From: Roseimicrobium gellanilyticum
Lineage (GTDB): Bacteria > Verrucomicrobiota > Verrucomicrobiia > Verrucomicrobiales > Verrucomicrobiaceae
DNA: 64,000 nucleotides
Reading direction: 5' to 3'
Assembly (NCBI RefSeq): GCF_003315205.1
Contig: NZ_QNRR01000019.1
Span: 1-64,000, forward strand
Below the pieces are notes generated by a model, which did no database searches, had not been told where the DNA came from, and saw only the letters and a program-made list of their open reading frames with translations. A program made the translations under genes and the position numbers. Of this stretch, positions 58,825-64,000 are shown piece by piece (the stretch's first letter is position 1; each line of letters opens with the position of its first letter).

Positions 58825-59949
58825 CTAGCTCAGCGTTTCCACAGGCAGCTTCTTAATCGCCCCGCCATCCATCGCGCTCTCATGTGCAAGGATGCCGGTG
58901 CAGGTCCAGTTGGCGCTCTGCTTGGCATTCGGGAAGGGCTCACGCTTCTCCACCAGCGCCATGGCAAACTCATGGGCGAGGTGCGGATGGCTGCCCCCAT
59001 GTCCCGCACCCTGTGTGAAGCTCAGGTGCGTATTCGCATCATCGTCATACACGCCCTTCGTGGTATAGCGCTGAATGGGCTCCGGCAGACGGCTGGCGAA
59101 GTCGGGGCACTTGACCTTCTCGGGAATCTCCTGCTCGGGTTTCTTCGCCGTGTGCAGCACGAGCGGTTCGTGCTCGATGAGCGGCCACTCCACCGACTTC
59201 TGGCTGCCATACACGTCAATGCTCTCCCGGTACTGCCGCGCGGTATCAAAGAGTGAGCGGATGATGCGCACGCTGAGGTCAGACTTGTGCACCTTCACAT
59301 GCGCCGTCTCCACGGCGAAGGGTGAGTTGTAGTGCTTGATGAGTTCTTCACGAATCGTGCCTGAGCCAAAGCAGCTCACATATTCCGCCTCACCACCGGC
59401 GAGGCCGAGCACAGGGCCCACACAGTGCGTGGCGTAGTGCATGGGAGGCAGACCTGGCCAGTAGTTCGGCCATCCATCCATGTCCTGCTGGTGGCTCGCC
59501 TGGATGAACTGCAGTTTTCCGAGTTCACCCTTGTCCGCCAGCTCCTTCATGAAAAGGTACTCACGAGCATACACCACCGTCTCCATCATCATGTAGGTGA
59601 GACCGGTCTCCTGGGTGAGCTTGATGATCTCCAGGCACTCCTCCACGCTGGTGGCCATGGGTACCGTGCAGGCCACATGCTTGCCTGCCTTCAGCGCCGC
59701 GATGCTCATCCAGCCGTGATCCGGAATCGGCGAGTTGATGTGCACCGCATCCACGTTCGGGTCCTTGAGCAGATCCTCATAGTCCGTGTAGCGCACATCC
59801 ACCTTCCAATAGTCACCGCATTCCTTGAGCTTTGCTTCGTTGCGCTGGCAGATCGCATAGCAGTTCGTATGTGGATGGCGCTGCCAGATGGGAATGAACT
59901 CCGCCCCGAATCCGAGGCCGACGACGGCGATGTTGAGTTTTTTGCTCAT
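58825..59949 (-). CDS. Gfo/Idh/MocA-family oxidoreductase
   Basis: 374 residues, no signal. Rossmann motif VVGLGFGAEF (9-18), then the central EKx-type region TVPMATSVEECLEI and the C-terminal GHGGSHPHLAHEFAMALVEKREP, common in planctomycete and verrucomicrobial members. These enzymes oxidise or epimerise sugars with NAD(P). ATG 59949 gives the proper start; the longer frame to 60120 crosses the inverted repeat and is rejected. It lies downstream of the O-methyltransferase gene on the same strand, separated by that repeat. Confidence 0.92.
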   Translation of the reverse strand: MSKKLNIAVVGLGFGAEFIPIWQRHPHTNCYAICQRNEAKLKECGDYWKVDVRYTDYEDLLKDPNVDAVHINSPIPDHGWMSIAALKAGKHVACTVPMATSVEECLEIIKLTQETGLTYMMMETVVYAREYLFMKELADKGELGKLQFIQASHQQDMDGWPNYWPGLPPMHYATHCVGPVLGLAGGEAEYVSCFGSGTIREELIKHYNSPFAVETAHVKVHKSDLSVRIIRSLFDTARQYRESIDVYGSQKSVEWPLIEHEPLVLHTAKKPEQEIPEKVKCPDFASRLPEPIQRYTTKGVYDDDANTHLSFTQGAGHGGSHPHLAHEFAMALVEKREPFPNAKQSANWTCTGILAHESAMDGGAIKKLPVETLS

Positions 59950-60068
59950 GGGTTGAAGCGGCGAAATGCGCGCACGATCAAACGCTGCCGAGCCAGTTTT
60001 TGCACGGACATTTTTTGTGCCGAATCGGACAGGGTGGCTCGCGGAACTCGCCGGAGTTGATGGTCTAT

Positions 60069-60150
60069 GGTTGATAGTTGATAGCCTGACAGCCGACGAC
60101 CCGACTCGGAAGCTTCCCATGAAGCTCCCTCAGGCTATCAACTATCAACC
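60069..60150. repeat. Perfect 21-bp inverted repeat
   Basis: GGTTGATAGTTGATAGCCTG (from 60069) through 60089 is mirrored exactly by 60130-60150. A further TCAACTATCAACT copy follows at 60152. The 40-base loop includes GAAGCTTCCCATGAAGCT. It lies between the stop of the O-methyltransferase and the start of the oxidoreductase; no T-tract follows on either strand. Confidence 0.85.
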
Positions 60151-60175
60151 CTCAACTATCAACTCCCCCACCCCA

Positions 60176-61183
60176 TCACTTAATCCCCACCACCATCGAC
60201 TCCGGCCCCACCAGATGCTCCACGCGCATGTCACGGAAGCCCACCTCCCGCATCCAGCCGATGCAATCGGCTCCGGTGAAGTCGAAGCCGCCATCCGTCT
60301 CCACGAGCATATTCAGGCTCATCATCAGGCCGAAGGCATTCTGGGAGCGTTCATCATCAATGATGGACTCGTACACCACCACCGCACCACCGGCAGGCAG
60401 GGCGTCATAGGATTTTTTCAGGAGCATCTTCTTTGTCTCCAGATCCCAGTCATGGAGGATGTGGCCCATCAGCACCACATCCGCCTGCGGCAGTGCGTCT
60501 GTGAAGAAGCTGCCTCCCGCAAAAGTCACGCGTTCCTTCAGGCCATTCAGCGCCACGTAGTCTGAGAAAATGGGACCCACCTCAGGCAGGTCAAAGCCAA
60601 TGCCCCGGAGATGCGGATTTTTCAACGCAATCTGGACGGCCAGATCTCCCTGCGCAGTTCCCACATCCACGTACGTTTTGTAGTCCAGCCAGGGGAATTG
60701 TTTCGCGATGGCCATGTTCGCTCCACGACTCACACCAGACATGGCACGGAGGAACTCAGCCAGCCTGGCGGGGTCCTTGTACAGTTCCGCGAAGAGGTCC
60801 TTGCCCTCCAGCTTCTCATTCTGCCGCTCACCCGTGCGCAACGCCGTGGTGAGATTTCCCCAGAAGGGATAGAGCCGGTTGTTTGCCATCTCCAGGATGC
60901 CGCCAATGTAGGAGGGCTTGGCCTTGTCCAGGAACAGGTCCGTTTCCGGTGCATTGCGGTACAGCCCCTCTTCCCGCTGGAGAAACCCCAGGGCCACCAG
61001 CGTATCCAGAAAATCCAACGTGCCTCGCGTGTGCAGCCCCAGCGCCCGCTGCAGGGTGGCCGCATCCTGAGGTGCCTTCGCCAGAAGCGTGAAGACTTCG
61101 AGCTCCACGGCGCTGAGCAGGGTCTTGGCAGGCCAGAAGGCAAGACCGGTCTTGAGGATGTTTTCAGGAGAGATCGGTGTCAT
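60176..61183 (-). CDS. Class I (COMT-type) O-methyltransferase
   Basis: 335 residues. N-terminal winged-helix dimerisation domain ([26 protein letters not shown]), then SAM-binding [13 protein letters not shown] (172-184) and the catalytic HILHDWD (His244) followed by [17 protein letters not shown]. This is the acetylserotonin/hydroxyneurosporene methyltransferase-type fold. The acceptor is probably an aromatic or polyketide hydroxyl, which cannot be fixed here. ATG 61183 is the start. Confidence 0.92.
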   Translation of the reverse strand: MTPISPENILKTGLAFWPAKTLLSAVELEVFTLLAKAPQDAATLQRALGLHTRGTLDFLDTLVALGFLQREEGLYRNAPETDLFLDKAKPSYIGGILEMANNRLYPFWGNLTTALRTGERQNEKLEGKDLFAELYKDPARLAEFLRAMSGVSRGANMAIAKQFPWLDYKTYVDVGTAQGDLAVQIALKNPHLRGIGFDLPEVGPIFSDYVALNGLKERVTFAGGSFFTDALPQADVVLMGHILHDWDLETKKMLLKKSYDALPAGGAVVVYESIIDDERSQNAFGLMMSLNMLVETDGGFDFTGADCIGWMREVGFRDMRVEHLVGPESMVVGIK

Positions 61184-61394
61184 ATGTTGAAGTGAAGATG
61201 AAACCCATACTGGTGCAAAGTCCGCCAGTTGTGACGGAGATCCGACACCGAAACGCTTTCATAGCCGCATCCTTGACTCCCGCAACTATGGTGGAAGTCT
61301 CCGCGCGAATGTCACAAGCGTGGGCTCACCTGCCTTCTGACGGAAAAATTCCTCCTCCCCTCGCACGATAACGAGATCATCAGCCCGACAGAAC

Positions 61395-62117
61395 ATGTCT
61401 GCACCCGTCGCCTTCAAGTGTCCCAATTGTGCCTCGCCGCTCAAGGCGGAAGACTGGGACACCGCCACCGGGATCATCAAATGCAGCTACTGCAGAGCTC
61501 TCTCGACGGTGCCTACTGCCGCCGCCTCCGCTGGCGCTCCCGGCAATGCCTTCGTTGCCCGCCCTCCGGTCCCGCTTCCTCCGGGACTCCAGATCGAAGA
61601 AGGAGCACTTGGCTTGAACATCAAGCGCCGCTGGTTCAGTTGGATTGTGCTTTTCCTGATTCCATTCTGCATCGCCTGGGACAGCTTCCTGGTCTTCTGG
61701 TTCACAGGCGTGCTTTCCAAGGGCGGAGACGTGCCGTGGATCGTGGTTGTGTTCCCCATCGCCCATGTGGCTGCGGGTGTGGGCATGACTTACTTCACCC
61801 TGGCCACCTTGATGAACAGCACCCGCATCAGCCTGGAAAGCGGCCTCATGCGCGTCCGTCATGGTCCCCTGCCGTGGCGGGGCAATCAGGACATCGATGC
61901 CAGCAGCCTCGACCAACTCTTCTGCAAGGAAAAGGTCAATCGCGTCAAGAATGGCGTGCACTACACCTACGAAGTATGGGCAGTATTGCGGGATGGAACG
62001 TCACGCAAGATACTGGGCGTCTCCCTGGATCGGGATCAGGCGCTCTACATTGAGCAGAAGCTTGAGCAGGCACTCGGCATCAAAGACCGGCCCGTACCAG
62101 GTGAGGTGATGCGGTAG
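61395..62117 (+). CDS. Zinc-ribbon membrane protein, unknown
   Basis: 240 residues. A Cys4 zinc ribbon opens the protein (CPNCASPL and CSYC, about 9-33), then two membrane helices (WFSWIVLFLIPFCIAWDSF and VVVFPIAHVAAGVGMTYFT), then a soluble domain (STRISLESGLMRVRHGPLPW, WAVLRDGTSRKILG). The last part resembles PH-like bacterial domains, which is uncertain. It is convergent with tspO, with the stops directly adjacent. Confidence 0.72.
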   Translation: MSAPVAFKCPNCASPLKAEDWDTATGIIKCSYCRALSTVPTAAASAGAPGNAFVARPPVPLPPGLQIEEGALGLNIKRRWFSWIVLFLIPFCIAWDSFLVFWFTGVLSKGGDVPWIVVVFPIAHVAAGVGMTYFTLATLMNSTRISLESGLMRVRHGPLPWRGNQDIDASSLDQLFCKEKVNRVKNGVHYTYEVWAVLRDGTSRKILGVSLDRDQALYIEQKLEQALGIKDRPVPGEVMR

Positions 62118-62615
62118 TCAATTCAACCGCCATAGCGCCGCATTCAGAGCCGTGGCAAAACCCACCCACAACAGGTAGGGCACCAACAGCCACGCGGCGA
62201 ACCGGTCATGCCTGCGGAATGCCTTGCGCGTGGCGGCGATAACGATCAACAGCGCCACGATCACGAACAACGCCAGGTCCGGCCGCTTCATGCCGAAGAA
62301 CACCGGCGTCCACAGCGCATTGAGACCGAGTTGCGCCAGGAACAACGTCAGCGCCCCGCCGGCACGGGCGAAGCCATCCTTCCTCCACACAATCCACGCA
62401 CTGATGCCCATGCTCAGGTAGAGCACTGACCACACCGGACCAAAGAGCCAGTCAGGCGGATGCCACGAGGGCTTCTCCAGATGTGCATACCACGAGTCTG
62501 GAGGAAACCACAGGCCGGGCAGCGCCGCAGTGAAACTGAGCAACACCCATCCCACTAATGCCAGTAGCGCGGTGGGACCAAAGTGGGATCGTGAATCGGT
62601 CGCGGTGAGAGACAT
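62118..62615 (-). CDS. tspO: TspO/MBR-family tryptophan-rich protein
   Basis: 165 residues, five membrane helices, rich in Trp. Family motifs: EKPSWHPPDWLFGPVWSVLY, GLNALWTPVFFG and LLVPYLLWVGFATALNAALW. TspO binds porphyrins and related ligands and affects stress and pigment regulation in bacteria. ATG 62615 is preferred over TTG 62624. Confidence 0.92.
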   Translation of the reverse strand: MSLTATDSRSHFGPTALLALVGWVLLSFTAALPGLWFPPDSWYAHLEKPSWHPPDWLFGPVWSVLYLSMGISAWIVWRKDGFARAGGALTLFLAQLGLNALWTPVFFGMKRPDLALFVIVALLIVIAATRKAFRRHDRFAAWLLVPYLLWVGFATALNAALWRLN

Positions 62616-62710
62616 GCCGTTCAAAGTATCGGCTGAGGCAAGCCCTCAGGACCTGTGAACGACGCATTTTCCAGCGCATCGCGAAGGCGTCTTCCGCAGA
62701 TGCGCCGCTA

Positions 62711-63142
62711 CTACTTCTTTTTCTCTTTGGTGAGGAGGAAGGTCAGATCACTGGCACCTTTCAGAGTAAGACCGGTGAAGGGCTTGCCTTCCTTGTCCTG
62801 ATGCTGACCAAGCGTGAACGTATAGGTCATGGGCTTGCCCTTTCCTGCCTCAGGTACGAGACTCAACGTATCGCCATTCACCGTGTAGGTTCCCTTGGAA
62901 TACGTAAGAATGCCCGCGATGCGATGGCTGTCTTCATAGCTGCCGGAAGGCTCCAGCTTGAGCGTGCCATACACTGCCGTGGTGGAGCCGCCTGTCTGTC
63001 CAGTGGCGAAGTACCAGGTGCCGCTGATATCTGGCCCGGCAGAGGCAGAACACGCAGATAGCAGGATGGTGAAACTGATGGCCAGGAAATGCAGGCAGTG
63101 ACGACGGCTGAAGCAGGACAGAGTGGGCGATGTCAGGATCAT
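62711..63142 (-). CDS. Putative lipoprotein, unknown
   Basis: 143 residues with a lipobox LLSAC giving Cys31 as the lipidated residue. The mature part is a small beta-rich domain (GPDISGTWYFATGQTGG, ILTYSKGTYTVNGDTLSLVP, FTGLTLKGASDLTFLL) resembling the lipocalin-like or META-like folds, which is only a guess. Lys-rich C-terminus. No operon partner is evident. Confidence 0.72.
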   Translation of the reverse strand: MILTSPTLSCFSRRHCLHFLAISFTILLSACSASAGPDISGTWYFATGQTGGSTTAVYGTLKLEPSGSYEDSHRIAGILTYSKGTYTVNGDTLSLVPEAGKGKPMTYTFTLGQHQDKEGKPFTGLTLKGASDLTFLLTKEKKK

Positions 63143-63273
63143 GAGTACACCCTGTTTGGAGGCACTATCGAATCAACGCAAGGAAACATTGTGCCCGCAA
63201 TTGCAGTTTTCATCACCCCACAAGGCGCACTGCATTTTGCATTCCCACCAAGCGGGCACAGGAGGCTTCGGCC

Positions 63274-63310
63274 AAAAAAAAGAGCCCCACACCTTTCGGT
63301 GAGGGGCTCA
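63274..63310 (-). terminator. Rho-independent terminator of the haem-binding gene
   Basis: On the minus strand GAGCCCC pairs with GGGGCTC around a loop containing ACCGAAAGGTG (itself a small stem), followed by eight or more T residues. It lies 29 bases after the stop at 63339. Confidence 0.9.
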
Positions 63311-63338
63311 AACAATGTTCCAAGACGGTCGCTCTTAG

Positions 63339-64000
63339 CTACTTCGTAAACCTCGCATCCTGCGGATTCCCCGCGGAGAGGATGTAGGCGATGAGGTCGA
63401 GCAGTTCATCCTGGTTCAGCGTATTGATAAGGCCCGGCGGCATCATGCTCACAGGCTGGGTCTTTTTGCTCTTCACTTCATCCGCGGCCACTTTCGTGAG
63501 CGAGGTGGGAGCAAAGGGGTTCATCATCACCATGAGATCACCATTCTCCTCCGCCACGATGCGGCCGATGACGAGGCTGCCATCCTTCTTTTCGATCTGG
63601 TGGCTGTCGTACTGGTCCGAGATCACCTTGCTGGGCTCAATGATGTTCTCCATCAAGTCGCGCAGGGTATAGCGGCTGCCAGCGCCGGTCACGTCCGGTC
63701 CGATGCTGCCACCATCTCCACCGAAGCGGTGGCAGGTGAGGCACAGCGTGGAAGTGAACATGGCCTTGCCGTTTTCGAAGTTGCGGTTCTTCAAGCCACC
63801 CTCAGCGAGCTTCAGCACTTCATCGATAGTGTAGGCGCGGCCCGGCCCTTTCGGCGCCACGAAGTTCGCCACCTGAACAGCATCATTCTTCGCGGAGAGT
63901 GCATCCAGAGCGGCGCGTTCTTCTTCAGGAGCAAAGTTGGCCAACGCCTCCTGGCGGGTGTTTTCAATGAATCCCTTGAAGCTGTTGCCACCCTTCCACT
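63339..64000 (-). CDS. C-type haem-binding domain protein, truncated at the window edge
   Basis: The minus frame runs off the right edge, so only the last 220 residues are seen. It contains a c-type haem site CLTCH with the following HRFGGDGGSIGPDVTGAGSRY, then LMENIIEPSKVISDQYDSHQIEKKDGSLVIGRI and a closing TLNQDELLDLIAYILSAGNP. This matches the planctomycete/verrucomicrobial haem-binding domain (TIGR02603-like) usually found after a long membrane-dehydrogenase-type propeller. The N-terminal domain lies outside the window. The frame is open to the edge, so no internal start is needed. Confidence 0.87.
   Translation of the reverse strand, partial: WKGGNSFKGFIENTRQEALANFAPEEERAALDALSAKNDAVQVANFVAPKGPGRAYTIDEVLKLAEGGLKNRNFENGKAMFTSTLCLTCHRFGGDGGSIGPDVTGAGSRYTLRDLMENIIEPSKVISDQYDSHQIEKKDGSLVIGRIVAEENGDLMVMMNPFAPTSLTKVAADEVKSKKTQPVSMMPPGLINTLNQDELLDLIAYILSAGNPQDARFTK

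Noticed and set aside
1-64000. tRNA or rRNA genes
   Set aside because: Intergenic stretches were read on both strands for cloverleaf arms, CCA ends and rRNA landmarks; none was convincing.

Overview
The window looks like the chromosome of a free-living, heterotrophic member of the Verrucomicrobiota, probably near Verrucomicrobium, Roseimicrobium or Prosthecobacter. This is inferred from gene content: a formylglycine sulfatase, DUF1501 and DUF1080 proteins, a TIGR02597-like protein, several BNR/sialidase-fold glycosidases, Gfo/Idh/MocA and NHL-repeat proteins, and a haem-binding c-type domain. Base composition is GC-rich. I saw no rRNA, tRNA, CRISPR array, transposase or phage gene. About 53 protein genes are supported, many of them secreted.

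Layout. 1-6.7 kb: a PQQ-type propeller protein, two conserved hypotheticals, QueD, a sulfatase and a divergent DUF1287 protein. 6.8-15.5 kb: mostly housekeeping and enzyme genes, namely a cyclophilin, an XRE-HTH/metallo-beta-lactamase fusion, a 3-hydroxyisobutyrate-dehydrogenase-like enzyme, DUF1080, a methyltransferase, an AbiEi-like winged-helix protein, an MDR reductase and a cobalamin adenosyltransferase. 15.6-21.7 kb: a four-gene minus-strand cluster (ABC ATPase, permease, GldG-like, DUF4340) and a SufU-like scaffold. 21.8-30.1 kb: a TPR protein, DUF1501 and several hypotheticals, separated by long repeat-filled intergenic stretches.

30.1-43.2 kb is the most distinctive part. A LacI regulator is divergent from three consecutive sialidase-fold secreted proteins. 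These are followed by a tightly coupled operon: BASS-type transporter, APH-fold kinase, HpcH/HpaI aldolase, and a secreted propeller protein paralogous to the C-terminal half of the first sialidase. I read this as a system that releases, imports, phosphorylates and cleaves a sugar acid. No canonical nanA/nanE/nanK gene is present in the window.

43.2-64 kb: an SGNH hydrolase, two NHL-propeller proteins, a dual-specificity phosphatase, a TIGR02597-like protein, a secreted hydrolase trio (clan GH-A glycosidase, CE2-like esterase, metzincin with NPCBM-like domain), an EF-hand protein, a PAQR/hemolysin III protein, a phosphoribosyltransferase, a Gfo/Idh/MocA oxidoreductase, an O-methyltransferase, TspO and a truncated haem-binding protein.

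A second theme is repeats. At least six dispersed families fill the intergenic DNA. In four places repeat DNA is part of a coding sequence: the signal-peptide core of the first gene, the last codons of the 1980-3137 gene, the stop codon of the 45363-45974 gene, and about 95 codons near the end of the 34521-37001 sialidase.
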